A stretch of DNA of 64,000 nt from Cichorium intybus (Eukaryota; Streptophyta; Magnoliopsida; Asterales; Asteraceae): contig CM042010.1 in the NCBI GenBank assembly GCA_023525715.1, forward strand, positions 80,787,894-80,851,893. Direction: 5' to 3'. Made by a program: the position numbers and the translations under genes. Below the pieces are notes generated by a model. The model was not told the origin of the DNA, made no database searches, and saw nothing but the letters and a program-made list of their open reading frames with translations. Each line of letters begins with the position of its first letter. The first letter of the stretch is position 1. Shown piece by piece: positions 15,638-27,533 of the stretch.

Positions 15638-18600
15638 ATGGATAATGATTCACCAGGTTGTGATTCCATTTTAATGTCAAATGATGGTGTTATAATGGAT
15701 CAACAACATCATTCTAATGAGTTATCTTCTGGTAAAGGTCAAAATCTGAATTCAATTACGTTTTCTGAGTATTTGAAACAAGATTCTAAATTTTCATTTA
15801 AAGAAAACAAATCAGAAGATATTGGTACTGCATTCAAGTACAATAAAGATCAGAAAGAGAAAAAACTTCACATGGCATTGCGTAATATCAAGGGATCAAT
15901 ATTCCATAATTATTCATCTTCTTTATTTGAAGCCACTGATGAACGAAGAAACAAATGCAAAAGTGATACTATTCAGCGAAAAAGATTGTCCCTGGATGTG
16001 AACTCGGCATCAAACAAGGTTCAAGAGAGCTATGGTCATATTAGCTTGATCGATAGAATGGTTGAAGATAAATCAAATGCTCGTAACCAAGAAGATGATG
16101 ATGGAGAATGTCATGATCTGAGATTTAACAAGACGGGTCATCAACTTAAACTTCAATCGGCTGATCCTGTTCAGAATAAAGACGGGAATGATGGTGAATT
16201 TGATGAAGATCCATTTGTTGAACCGGTTACAAAAATAAATCAATGCATGCAGACTTTTTCAGAAACCAATGGAGAAGAGTCGGGATTAACTTTTCCAGCA
16301 AATGAAGGTGATACTTCAGCAAGCGGAGAGGCTCCAACGGTTTTACAAAGCACTTTAAAACTAGGAGAAGTTATTATTAAACCGAACAAGAATGTGGAAA
16401 AGAAAGTGGAAAAGCAAGTGGCGGAATCTCTTTTGCATGGAATCGAACACCCTCTCATAATTCCTACAATGCATGGTGAATGTAAAGATCAAGCTTCAAA
16501 CGTGATGAACTCCATAGGCCAAAAGGACGATTCTGCTTTCCTTGTTGAACGTGAGGTGCACGCTCCAACAGCCATGAATGCTCAAACATCCACAACGGTC
16601 TCAAACTCAAAAAGCTACAATCAGGAAGGTATGGCCGATCAATCCTTTAATATTACTAGTCTTCCTCCTTTGCATATGGATTATGGCTTAAATAATATAA
16701 TACTTGGTCAAGTGGCTAAAGGTATGGGGAAAGTAGTAGACAACTATCATAACACTAGCTTAATGGGAGACAAGGGAACACATGCCTCCACTTTTGATTT
16801 GTCCTATCCTAATGTGCATGTGCCCAACTTTGAACCTAATCTTTTGAATGTGCCGAGTGTTGATTTATCTTTTGCATGTGCGGACCATACTCCTATACAT
16901 ATCACGAATTTAGATTCTAAAATCACTAAGCAATCGGATCACATTCCCTCTCTAATACAACCGGCTTGTACTCCTTCTTTATTGGGCCACCCTCATAAGC
17001 TTCCTTTACACTTGGGCTATCCTAAACAAACTTATGCTATTAATAGAATTAACAATCATAAGCCCAAATCTTATTCTAAATCTATTATGGCTAACAATAA
17101 TAAGTCTTTTAATTACAAAAACAATTTAATTAGCAAATCGGATCACTCGTTTTCTGTTAAAACTAGCTCTGGTAATGATCTCAATGATGTTCATTTACAT
17201 AATCCTAATAACCATAGTAACACTAATGATAAGATGGAAAAAAGAGACATAAATTTCAACGCTTGGTCTACTAAATTACCACTGCTAGTTAACTCTCAAG
17301 CGAAATTTTAAGTGGACCTAAAAAACATTCTAGCGATAATTTTCGTTTCATTCCTAATCTGAGTAATGATATTGATGCGCCTGTTGATATCCCTATCAAT
17401 GTTGTTAATAAGATATGTGAGACTCATGCTCGTACCATATGTGGTTATTTCGTTGGATGTAAAATAAATTACTCGGATGTTCGTTATCTTGCTTCTAAGA
17501 TGTGGTCTCAACATGGTTTGGAAGATGTTCTGTTAAATGGAAACGGAGTCTATCTTTTCAAATTTAACAATGACCAAGGTCTTCAACATGTCATTACACA
17601 CGGCCCTTGGACATTTAGAAGTGCCCCCATTGTTATGCAAAAATGGAGACCCGGGCTTAGCATTCATAAAAACAACCATGATAAACTTCCTCTATGGATT
17701 AAAATACATGACATTCCTTATGAGACTTGGAGTGAGGAAGGATTAAGTCACATTGCTTCTAAAATAGGTAAACCTCTTGCTATGGACTCTTATACTGCTA
17801 ACATGTGTACTTATGCTGCGGGTAAGGCAGTCTATGCTCGTGTCCTGTTAGAGGTCCCATCTCGTCCATTATGGGTGGACAAAATTAACATCCGTATCCC
17901 AGATCCTGAAACTCTTGAATTTACTACCCATACGCTTAGAGTTGAGTATGAATGGAAACCACCTATGTGCTCTCATTGTAAGGTGTTTGGTCACGAAACA
18001 CATGTCTGTATGCATGTCATTACTAAAACTAATGCTCCTTCTATTGATAATAATATGAATACCTCTACTATTAATGCTACTTCTATTATAGATAATATTG
18101 ATGATTTTACTATGGTTTCAAATAAGAAAAATTCTTCGAAAAATGTTTTTACTAAAGACAATAAAAATAATGAATCTTCTAAAAGTAATACCAGTAGAAA
18201 ATACCAAATCAATACCCTTGATAATTTTCTTTCAAAAAATAAAAACTTTCTAAAAAATAATAGAAATAAGAAAAGGTATGAGAAACTTCCGGTTCATTTA
18301 AATAATAGACCCCCTTTATCCACCAATCCCCCATTGAAGGACAAGGCTCCTTGTGTTGGTTTCCCTAGCCCTGTCATTCGTCTTTCTTCATCCCAACCCC
18401 TTAATCAGTCTAAATCCTCCACACCTTTATTCAATGCCTTCTCCATTCTTGAGGGTTGTTCCTCTGACGTTACGGATATTCCCTCTACTTCTGTCCCTCT
18501 TCCCCATCCTGGTGCTCCTTCCTCTTCTAGTCCTGATGATTTTGATCCTGATGCTGATGACCTTATTGAGGTTGATTCTGATGATGGTGACACTGCCCAG

Positions 18601-18696
18601 TTCATTGTTAATGAATCTGGCTCTTTTTTTGATCACCCTATGATAGCTCCGGTGTCCGAGCAGATGGACTCCACCCCCCTCCAAGTTTCCATATGA
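15638..18696 (+). pseudogene. LINE-A ORF1 (DUF4283 / CCHC RNA-binding protein), frameshifted
   Basis: ORF1 of plant L1 elements encodes a nucleic-acid-binding protein that packages the element RNA. The ATG at 15638 opens 557 codons that stop at 17311. Against LINE-B (GCTAACATTTTAAG), LINE-A reads GCGAAATTTTAAG near 17303, a one-base loss that creates the stop. The homologous frame continues without ATG to 17500 and on to the stop at 18694-18696. The second part holds the DUF4283-like region (RYLASKMWSQHGLEDVLL onward), the CCHC knuckle CSHCKVFGHETHVC (codons from about 17968), a basic Asn/Lys-rich stretch, and an acidic tail before LQVSI. The N-terminal 25 residues match LINE-B closely, but the middle is very different. 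The stop overlaps the ORF2 start as ATGA. Confidence 0.93.
18693..18696 (+). promoter_or_regulatory. ATGA stop-start overlap of ORF1 and ORF2
   Basis: The ORF1 stop TGA and the ORF2 start ATG share four bases, ATGA. The same junction occurs in LINE-B (30691-30694), LINE-C (51107-51110) and LINE-D (44600-44603, minus strand). Stop-start overlaps are known to couple ORF1 and ORF2 translation in some non-LTR elements, such as SART1 of silkworm (UAAUG). Use of this mechanism here is inferred from the arrangement. Confidence 0.8.
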
Positions 18697-21600
18697 CGCA
18701 CATCGCTGCATGGAATACTCGCGGTCTCTGTAAGCCTTCTCATCAGAAAGCCTTGAGAGATCTTATCCGCGATCAGAATCTTCATATTTGTGCTTCTCTT
18801 GAGACTCGTGCTTCCTTCCCTAACCTCCCTCTTATCTGCAGTCGTACTTTTGGCTCTTGGTCGTGGTCGTCCAACGGTCTCTTCTCCCCTAGAGGGACTA
18901 GAATCGTGGTTGCCTGGGATCCAATGGCCATTGATATGATGCTTATTGATTTAAATGATCAGGTTATGCATTTCAAAGTTAATATTCGTGATTCTAATAA
19001 ATCCTTTTTCTGCTCCTTCGTCTATGCTCATAATGATCACATGATGCGTCGTTCTCTCTGGCATTCTCTTGCGGTCCATAAGAATGTGGTTAGAGATTCC
19101 CCTTGGATTCTTTTGGGTGATTTCAATGTTGCTCTTGATATCAAAGATAGCACCTCCGGGTCGTCTGGGATTTCTCGTGCTATGGAGGACTTTAGGGACT
19201 GTGTCAATCTGATGGAAATGGAGGATCTTAACTATAAAGGTCTCTTCTACACATGGACCAAGTCTCCTAATGGTTCGGGTGGTATTCTCAAGAAGATCGA
19301 TCGTGTCATGGGAAATACTCACTTCGTTGCTTCTTTCCCCTCCTCTACTGTCAATTTTCTCCCTTACCGTTCGTCCGATCATACTCCTGCTGTGCTTACT
19401 CTCCCCCATCGTGCCCCTTACCAACCTAAGCCCTTCAAGTTCCCTAATTTCCTGACTTATAAGGACAATTTCAAGCAGATTGTTGCCTCCTCTTGGAACC
19501 CCAATATCACTGGATATCGGATGTATAAGGTTTTCAAAAACCTTAAAAATCTGAAAGTGCCGATACGTAAGATGCTCCGCAACCAGGGAAACCTCTTTTC
19601 TAAGGTTATCTCTCTTCGTAATGAGCTTGATAGAGTTCAGATTGCTTTGGATCGGGATCCTTTCAATAAGGATCTTCGTGAAGAACAATGCAGGTATCTC
19701 CTCGCTTATAACGAGGCTAGCCTGGATGAAGAGAGGTTCCTGAAACAAAAGGCTAAGGTTAACTGGCTGCGTGAGGGTGATAAAAATTCGGCTTTTTTCC
19801 ACAAAGCGGTTAAAAGTCGTAAATCTCGCAATCGTATTAATTCTATCCAGGATGCTCAAGGTAACTGGATATCGGGGAACGATCTTCCTAATCTTTTTGT
19901 TTCTCACTTTCAAGCCTTCTTGGGTTCTGCTCATCCTTCCACTGCTATTCGTGATCCTTCTTCCCTCTTCCCTAATAAGCTCTCCCCCCTCCAGTCTGCC
20001 GCCATGCTTACTCCTGTTACTGACGCAGAGGTTAAGTGTGTTCTGTTCCAGATGGGTGATGATAAAGCTCCTGGTTCTGATGGTTTCTCTGCTAAATTCT
20101 TCAAGTCTGCTTGGGATATTGTGGGTCCTGATTTCTGTATGGCTGTTAAGGAATTCTTCTATTCTGGCAAACTTCTTAAGTCCTTCAACAGTACCATCCT
20201 TGCGCTCATTCCTAAAGTTGATTCCCCTTCCATAGTCACTGATTTCCGTCCTATAGCTTGTTGTAACGTTGTTTACAAATGTATCAGCAAGCTTATTGCG
20301 GATCGGATCAAAAACCATCTTTCTTCTCTGGTTGATGAAAACCAGTCTGCTTTCATCCCTGGTCGTTTGATTACCGACAACGTCCTTCTTGTTCACGAGC
20401 TCATGCGTGATTATCATCGTCATCGTGGTCCTCCTAGGTGTGCTTTTAAGGTTGATATTCAAAAAGCCTACGACACGGTTGACTGGACTTTTCTGCGGAA
20501 CATCTTGTTTGGGTTTGGTTTCCCCGATCGTATGATTGAATGGATCATGACTTGTGTTTCCACGGTTGCTTACTCGGTGAGTATCAATGGGAATACGCAT
20601 GGTTATTTCGACGGTAAAAGGGGCCTTCGGCAGGGTGACCCCCTCTCTCCTTATCTCTTCACTCTTGTCATGGAAGTGCTTAACCTTATGATCAAGAGAA
20701 ACATCCATGATTCTGACTCTTTTAAATTCCACAGACAATGTGACGATCAAAATATCACCCATCTCTGCTTTGCCGACGATCTCCTTCTTTTCTGCCATGG
20801 TGATAGCTCTTCGGTTAAACTCATATGTGACTCTCTTGAGGAATTCTCTGGGGTTTCTGGCCTCCATCCCAATACTGCGAAGAGTGAAGCTTTCTACTGT
20901 AATGTTGGTGAGAGGACCAGGGCTGCCATTGACCTTATTGTTAAATTTCCTGAGGGCTCTTTTCCTGTTCGATACCTTGGCGTTCCTCTCATCACCACGC
21001 GTCTTGCCCACAAAGACTGTAAAGGCCTTGTTGATAAAGTCAAATGCAGGATTAATGACTGGAAAAACAAGTCTCTTTCCTTTGCTGGTCGTCTCCAGCT
21101 CATCCTCTCTGTCCTTTCTTCTACTCAAATCTATTGGGCTTCTGTTTTTATTCTTCCTAAATCTATCTCTAACGATATTGAGAAGCTCATGAGAGGTTTC
21201 CTCTGGTGCCATGGTGAGTTGAAGCGTGGTAAAGCTAAAGTCTCCTGGAAAACTGTATGCCTTCCTAAGGAACATGGTGGTCTTGGCATACGTAATCTTG
21301 CTATCTGGAATGTTGCCCTTATGGCTTCCCATGTTTGGAGACTCCTTTCCAAGAAAGACTCCCTATGGGTTAAGTGGATCCACTCTTACCGTTTATGTGG
21401 CCGTAACTTTTGGGATGCACCCAAAAAATACGGTTCTGGATCTGCCTGGCGTAACATCCTGGATATGCGGGATAAGATAAGGGAGTATATAGTTTCCCAG
21501 TTAGGTGATGGATGCTCTACTTCTGCTTGGTTCGATAACTGGCACCCCGCGGGCCCTCTTTCTAAATTCTTGTCTGCCCGTGATATCCATGATGCGGGTT

Positions 21601-22325
21601 TCACTCCTGATAATAAGGTTGCTGACCTGGTTCTTAACGGATCTTGGGTTAGGCCTCATTGTTGGAGAGATTCCCATCCTGCTCTTCTTTCCCATAACCC
21701 CCCTACTCTTTCCACATTCGTCCCTGATAATCTCCTTTGGAGATCTAGAGACGGTCAACTTTCTCCTTTCTCTGTTCGTTCTGTTTGGCAGACTATTCGC
21801 CCCTATCACCAACCGGTCTTTTGGTTTCATCTTGTTTGGTTCTCCCAGAACATCCCCAGACATGCTTTCATTCTTTGGGTTGCTCTTAAAAATCGCCTTA
21901 AGACTCATGATAAGATCAAAATTTGGGACACTACTTCCAATCTCATTTGTGCGTTCTGCGGAGACTGTCCGGATTCCCTTTCCCATCTCTTCTTTGAATG
22001 TTCTTTCACTTCTTTGGTTTGGCATGATCTCCGTCACGTCATGAATCTCCCCTTCTCCCCTGATAGCTGGTCTGATATCATTAGTCAACTCAACCCCAGT
22101 AATAAGAACAAGACCATTTGGTCCATCATTAGAAGACTTGTTTTTGCTGGAGCTGTATATCACATATGGCGGGAAAGAAATTTACGCATTTTTAAAAACA
22201 TAAAAAGATCCCATCATGCTGTCGTGAATAGTGTTAAGGATGATATCCGCTGTAGACTGTTGAGTCTATCTATGAAAACTTGCACTAATGTTGATTTGGC
22301 TAAAACTATTTGGACACTCCCTTAA
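18693..22325 (+). CDS. LINE-A ORF2: APE endonuclease / reverse transcriptase / zf-RVT, intact
   Basis: A 1210-residue polyprotein for target-primed reverse transcription: it nicks DNA and copies its own RNA at the nick. Endonuclease, about residues 1-235: N8 (WNTRG), E37 (LET), Y111, D143 and N145 (GDFN), D229-H230 (SDH). Reverse transcriptase, about 450-730: KAPGSDGF, PGRLITDN, a GLRQGDPLSPYLF box, and the catalytic FADD at 693-696. C-terminal zf-RVT knuckle: C1086, C1089, H1098, C1103. The length is normal for plant L1 ORF2 and no lesion is seen, so the protein may be active. The ATG overlaps the ORF1 stop by 4 bp, which implies translation coupled to ORF1 termination; ORF1 is frameshifted in this copy. 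The 3' half carries the alpha variants (QNITHLC, VWQTIRP, TTSNL, NPSNKN, LSMKT) also found in LINE-C. Confidence 0.97.
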   Translation: MTHIAAWNTRGLCKPSHQKALRDLIRDQNLHICASLETRASFPNLPLICSRTFGSWSWSSNGLFSPRGTRIVVAWDPMAIDMMLIDLNDQVMHFKVNIRDSNKSFFCSFVYAHNDHMMRRSLWHSLAVHKNVVRDSPWILLGDFNVALDIKDSTSGSSGISRAMEDFRDCVNLMEMEDLNYKGLFYTWTKSPNGSGGILKKIDRVMGNTHFVASFPSSTVNFLPYRSSDHTPAVLTLPHRAPYQPKPFKFPNFLTYKDNFKQIVASSWNPNITGYRMYKVFKNLKNLKVPIRKMLRNQGNLFSKVISLRNELDRVQIALDRDPFNKDLREEQCRYLLAYNEASLDEERFLKQKAKVNWLREGDKNSAFFHKAVKSRKSRNRINSIQDAQGNWISGNDLPNLFVSHFQAFLGSAHPSTAIRDPSSLFPNKLSPLQSAAMLTPVTDAEVKCVLFQMGDDKAPGSDGFSAKFFKSAWDIVGPDFCMAVKEFFYSGKLLKSFNSTILALIPKVDSPSIVTDFRPIACCNVVYKCISKLIADRIKNHLSSLVDENQSAFIPGRLITDNVLLVHELMRDYHRHRGPPRCAFKVDIQKAYDTVDWTFLRNILFGFGFPDRMIEWIMTCVSTVAYSVSINGNTHGYFDGKRGLRQGDPLSPYLFTLVMEVLNLMIKRNIHDSDSFKFHRQCDDQNITHLCFADDLLLFCHGDSSSVKLICDSLEEFSGVSGLHPNTAKSEAFYCNVGERTRAAIDLIVKFPEGSFPVRYLGVPLITTRLAHKDCKGLVDKVKCRINDWKNKSLSFAGRLQLILSVLSSTQIYWASVFILPKSISNDIEKLMRGFLWCHGELKRGKAKVSWKTVCLPKEHGGLGIRNLAIWNVALMASHVWRLLSKKDSLWVKWIHSYRLCGRNFWDAPKKYGSGSAWRNILDMRDKIREYIVSQLGDGCSTSAWFDNWHPAGPLSKFLSARDIHDAGFTPDNKVADLVLNGSWVRPHCWRDSHPALLSHNPPTLSTFVPDNLLWRSRDGQLSPFSVRSVWQTIRPYHQPVFWFHLVWFSQNIPRHAFILWVALKNRLKTHDKIKIWDTTSNLICAFCGDCPDSLSHLFFECSFTSLVWHDLRHVMNLPFSPDSWSDIISQLNPSNKNKTIWSIIRRLVFAGAVYHIWRERNLRIFKNIKRSHHAVVNSVKDDIRCRLLSLSMKTCTNVDLAKTIWTLP

Positions 22326-22585
22326 TTTCCTTCCTTTGTGCTTTCTTTCTTTTTCTGCTTGTTTTGGCTTGTATGGTTTGTTGGTTTTGCAGGTTGTTTT
22401 CCTTTATGTTCTTGTTTGCTTCTGGTTCCTTTTCTTGTTTTGGTTCCTAGTTTAGCTTGTTGTCCGTTGGGGCCTGTCCCGATGGATTTTCTGTTTTTTG
22501 GTGGGGAGTCCCCAGCCTTATATTGTATTTATTCTTTTTATTAATAAAATTGCCAGAGGTGCCGCCCTCTTTACCCAAAAAAAAA
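22326..22585 (+). other. LINE-A 3' UTR and A tail
   Basis: About 250 bp shared by all LINE copies in the window. It is T-rich at first and then carries the palindrome-like TGGGGAGTCCCCA near 22502. The polyadenylation motif AATAAA lies at 22543-22548. The final hairpin is AGAGG-TGCCGC-CCTCT (22555-22570), followed by TTACCC and 11 A. A short open frame at 22338-22544 recurs in other copies only because the UTR is conserved; its start context and composition do not suggest a protein. Confidence 0.9.
22555..22570 (+). promoter_or_regulatory. Conserved 3'-terminal hairpin of the LINE RNA
   Basis: A 5-bp stem AGAGG/CCTCT with a 6-nt loop TGCCGC, seven bases before the A tail. The stem and loop are unchanged in all copies, even where the preceding bases vary (GCCAGAGG, TATCAGAGG, AACAGAGG). 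A 3' stem-loop before the tail is the kind of element by which some LINE reverse transcriptases select their RNA; that role here is an inference. Confidence 0.6.
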
Positions 22586-25500
22586 AATGGTCAATAACCT
22601 ATAAAACCCTTCATAATGGTCCATAACCCATCAGAACCCTTTATTATGGTCAATAATCCATCACGACCCTTCATAATTGAGCACAACGCATCACAGACCT
22701 TCATAATGGTCCATAACCCAACACAACCCTATCTATAGTCCATAACCATAACAACCCTTCATAATTGACCATAACATATCACAACCCTTCATAATGGTCA
22801 ATAACCCATCATAATCCTTGATAATGGTTCATAACCCATCACAACCTTCATAATAGTACATAACCCATACAACCCTTCATGACAGTCCATAACCCATCAC
22901 AACCCTTTCTATGGTCCATAACCCATCACAACTTTTCATAATTGACAATAACCTATCATAACCCCTCATAATGGTCCATAACCAATCACAACCTTCATAA
23001 TAGTCCATAACCCATCATAACCCTTTATAATGGTCCATAACTCATCACAACCTTCATAATGGTCCATAACCCATTACAACCCATTATAATAGTCCATAAC
23101 CCATGACAACCCTTCGTAATTGACCATAACCTATCACAACCTTTCATAATGGTCAATAACCCATCATAATCCTTGATAATGGTTCAAAACCCATCACAAC
23201 CTTCATAATAGTACATAAACCATACAACCCTTCATAACAGTCCATAACCCATCACAATCCTGCATAATTGTCCATAACCATAACAACCCTTCATAATGGT
23301 CCATAACCCATACAAACCTTCATAACAGTCCATAACCCATCACAACCCTTCATAATTGCCATAACCCATCACAACCCTTCATAATTGACCATAACTCATC
23401 ACAACCCTTCATAATTCACCATAACCCATTACAACCCTTCATAATTGACCATAACCCATCACAACCCTTCATAATTAACCATAACCCATAACAACACTTC
23501 ATAATGGTCCATAACCCATCGCAACCTTGCAAATGGTCCATAACCATAGTAAGCCTTAATAATTGTCCATAACCCATACAAAACTTCATCATGGTCCATA
23601 AACCATCACAACCCTTCATAATGGTCCATAACCCATCAAAACCCTTCATAAAGGTCTATAACCCAGTATAAACCTTTCTATGGTCCATGACCCATCACAA
23701 CTGTTCATAATTGACCATAAACCATCATAACCCTTCATAGTGGTCCATAACCCATCACAACCTTCATAATGGTCTGTAACCCATTACAACCCTTTATAAT
23801 GGTCCATAACCCATCACAACCCTTCATAATTGAGCATAACCCATCACAACCCTTAATAATGGTCATTAACCCAACACAACCCTTTCTATGGTCCATAACC
23901 TATAACAACCCTACATAATTGACCATAACCTATCACAACCCTTCATAATGGTCCCATCATAATCCTTGATAATGGTTCATAACCCATCACAACCTTCATA
24001 ATAGTACATAACCCATACAACCCTTGATAACGGTCCATAACCCATAACAACCCTTTCTAATGGTTTATTAACCCATCACAACCCTTTTTATGGTCCATAA
24101 CCCATCGCAACCCTGCATAATGGTCCATAACCATAACAACCCTTCATAATGGTCCGTAACCCATACCAACCTCCATAATAGTCAATAACCCATCACAACC
24201 CTTCATAATTATCCATAACCCATCACAATACTTCATAATGGTCCATAACACATCGCAACCCTACGTAATGATCCATAACCGCAACAACCCTTCATAATGG
24301 TCCATAACCCATAGAAACCTGCATAATGGTCTATAATCCCTTGACAACCCTTCATAATGGTCCATAACCCAACACAACCGTTTCTATCGTCCATAACCCA
24401 TCACAACTTTTCATAATTGACAATAACCTATCACAACCCCTCATAATGGTCCGTAACCTATCACAACCTTCATAATAGTCCATAACCAATCACAACCCTT
24501 TATAATGGTCCATAACTCATCACAACCTTCATAATGGTCCATAACCCATTACAACCCATTATAATAGTCCATAACCCATCACAACCCTTCATAATGGTCC
24601 ATAACCCAACACAACCCTTTCTATGGTACATAATCCAGCACAACTCTTCATAATTGACCATAACCTATCAAAACCCCTCATAATAGTCCATAACCCTTCA
24701 TAATGGTGCATAACCCATCACAACCATCATAATGGTCCATAACCCATCATAACCTTTTATAATGGTCAATAACCTATAAAACCCTTCATAATGGTCCATA
24801 ACCCATCAGAACCCTTTATTATGGTCAATAATCCATCACGACCCTTCATAATTGAGCACAACGCATAACAGACCGTCATAATGGTCCATAACCCAACACA
24901 ACCCTATCTATAGTCCATAACCATAACAACCCTTCATAATTGACCATAACCTATCACAACCCTTCATAATGGTCAATAACCCATCATAATCCTTGATAAT
25001 GGTTCATAACCTATCACAACCTTCATAATAGTACATAACCCATACAACCCTTCATAACAGTCCATAACCCATCACAACCCTTTCTATGGTCCATAACCCA
25101 TTACAACATTTCATAATTGACAATAACCTATCATAACCCCTCATAATGGTCCATAACCAATCACAACCTTCATAATAGTCCATAACCCATCACAACCCTT
25201 TATAATGGTAGATAACTCATCACAACCTTCATAATGGTCCATAACCCATTACAACCCATTATAATAGTCCATAACCCATGACAACCCTTCGTAATTGACC
25301 ATAACCTATCACAACCCTTCATAAAGGTCAATAACCCATCATAATCCTTGATAATGGTTCAAAACCCATCACAACCTTCATAATAGTACATAAACCATAC
25401 AACCCTTCATAACAGTCCATAACCCATCACAATCCTGCATAATTGTCCATAACCATAACAACCCTTCATAATGGTCCATTACCCATACAAACCTTCATAA

Positions 25501-27486
25501 CAGTCCATAACCCATCACAACCCTTCATAATTGCCATAACCCATCACAACCCTTCATAATTGACCATAACTCATCACAACCCTTCATAATTCACCATAAC
25601 CCATTACAACCCTTCATAATTGACCATAACCCATCACAACCCTTCATAATTAACCATAACCCATAACAACACTTCATAATGGTCCATAACCCATCGCAAC
25701 CCTGCAAATGGTCCATAACCATAGTAACCCTTAATAATTGTCCATAACCCATACAAAACTTCATCATGGTCCATAAACCATCACAATCCTTCATAATGGT
25801 CCATAACCCATCAAAACCCTTCATAAAGGTCTATAACCCAGTATAAACCTTTCTATGGTCCATGACCCATCACAACTGTTCATAATTGACCATAAACCAT
25901 CATAACCCTTCATAGTGGTCCATAACCCATCACAACCTTCATAATGGTCTGTAACCCATCACAACCCTTTATAATGGTCCATAACCCATCACAACCCTTC
26001 ATAATTGAGCATAACCCATCACAACCCTTAATAATGGTCATTAACCCAACACAACCCTTTCTATGGTCCATAACCTATAACAACCCTACATAATTGACCA
26101 TAACCTATCACAACCCTTCATAATGGTCCCATCATAATCCTTGATAATGGTTCATAACCCATCACAACCTTCATAATAGTACATAACCCATACAACCCTT
26201 GATAACGGTCCATAACCCATAACAACCCTTTCTAATGGTTTATTAACCCATCACAACCCTTTTTATGGTCCATAACCCATCGCAACCCTGCATAATGGTC
26301 CATAACCATAACAACCCTTCATAATGGTCCGTAACCCATACCAACCTCCATAATAGTCAATAACCCATCACAACCCTTCATAATTATCCATAACCCATCA
26401 CAATACTTCATAATAGTCCATAACACATCGCAACCCTACGTAATGATCCATAACCGCAACAACCCTTCATAATGGTCCATAACCCATAGAAACCTGCATA
26501 ATGGTCTATAATCCCTTGACAACCCTTCATAATGGTCCATAACCCAACACAACCGTTTCTATGGTCCATAACCCATCACAACTTTTCATAATTGACAATA
26601 ACCTATCACAACCCCTCATAATGGTCCATAACCTATCACAACCTTCATAATAGTCCATAACCAATCACAACCCTTTATAATGGTCCATAACTCATCACAA
26701 CCTTCATAATGGTCCATAACCCATTACAACCCATTATAATAGTCCATAACCCATCACAACCCTTCATAATGGTTCATAACCTAACACAACCCTTTCTATG
26801 GTACATAACCCAGCACAACTCTTCATAATTGACCATAACCTATCAAAACCCCTCATAATGGTCCATAACCCTTCATAGTGGTGCATAACCCATCACAACC
26901 ATCATAATGGTCCATAAACCATCATAACCCTTTATAATGGTCAATAACCTATAAAACCCTTCATAATGGTCCATAACCCATCAGAACCCTTTATTATGGT
27001 CAATAATCCATCACGACCCTTCATAACTGAGCACAACGCATCACAGACCTTCATAATGGTCCATAACCCAACACAACCCTATCTATAGTCCATAACCATA
27101 ACAACCCTTCATAATTGACCATAACCTATCACAACCCTTCATAATGGTCAATAACCCATCATAATCCTTGATAATGGTTCATAACCCATCACAACCTTCA
27201 TAATAGTACATAACCCATACAACCCTTCATAACAGTCTATAACCCATCACAACCCTTTCTATGGTCCATAACCCATCACAACTTTTCATAATTGACAATA
27301 ACCTATCACAACCCCTCATAATGGTCCATAACCTATCACAACCTTCATAATAGTCCATAACCCATCACAACCCTTTATAATGGTCCATAACTCATCACAA
27401 CCTTCATAATGGTCCATAACCCATTACAACCCATTATAATAGTCCATAACCCATGACAACCCTTCGTATTGATCATAACCTATCAC
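22586..27486. repeat. 30-bp satellite in 2175-bp higher-order repeats (block 3)
   Basis: HOR array with anchors at 23416 and 25591. It begins with the LINE-A 3' target-site duplication and ends with the LINE-B 5' duplication AACCTATCAC (27477-27486). Up to about 24.0 kb the sequence carries the variants of the central block (AGTAAGCC, CGTAACCC). From about 24.08 kb it carries a second set (CCTTTTTATGG, CATAACCCAACAC, AGTAACCC at 25729), so a boundary between two homogenised groups lies inside this block. No gene is seen. Confidence 0.96.
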
Positions 27487-27533
27487 TAGAAAGTTTTTGT
27501 GATTCTTTGGGTTTAGTTCTGTCGAATTTAACC

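Larger units (their letters stand above)
15536..22585 (+). mobile_element. LINE-A, near full-length plant L1 retrotransposon
   Basis: A 7050-bp insertion bounded by the 14-bp duplication AATGGTCAATAACC (15522-15535 and 22586-22599). Removing 7064 bp restores the exact 2175-bp spacing between HOR anchors 14177 and 23416. Layout: pyrimidine-rich leader of about 100 bp, ORF1 (broken by one frameshift), ORF2 (intact), 3' UTR with AATAAA and a 3' hairpin, then 11 A. It is probably close to full length, because its leader is the longest of the copies here. It cannot supply its own intact ORF1 product without correcting the frameshift near 17303. Confidence 0.97.

Noticed and set aside
18951..21332. 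Long antisense open frame (793 codons) opposite LINE-A ORF2, with shorter counterparts in other copies
   Set aside because: It is a shadow of the conserved sense gene. In other copies it is interrupted at different places, while the sense frame, with catalytic motifs, is conserved.
22338..22544. 68-codon open frame in the LINE 3' UTR (MLSFFFCLFWLVWF), recurring in several copies
   Set aside because: Its recurrence follows from 3' UTR conservation. The length and end vary or break in other copies, and the hydrophobic composition reflects T-rich sequence.
27453..27533. Upstream ATG extending LINE-B ORF1 by 27 codons
   Set aside because: It begins in satellite DNA left of the insertion point. 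The ATG at 27534 is the one shared with LINE-A.
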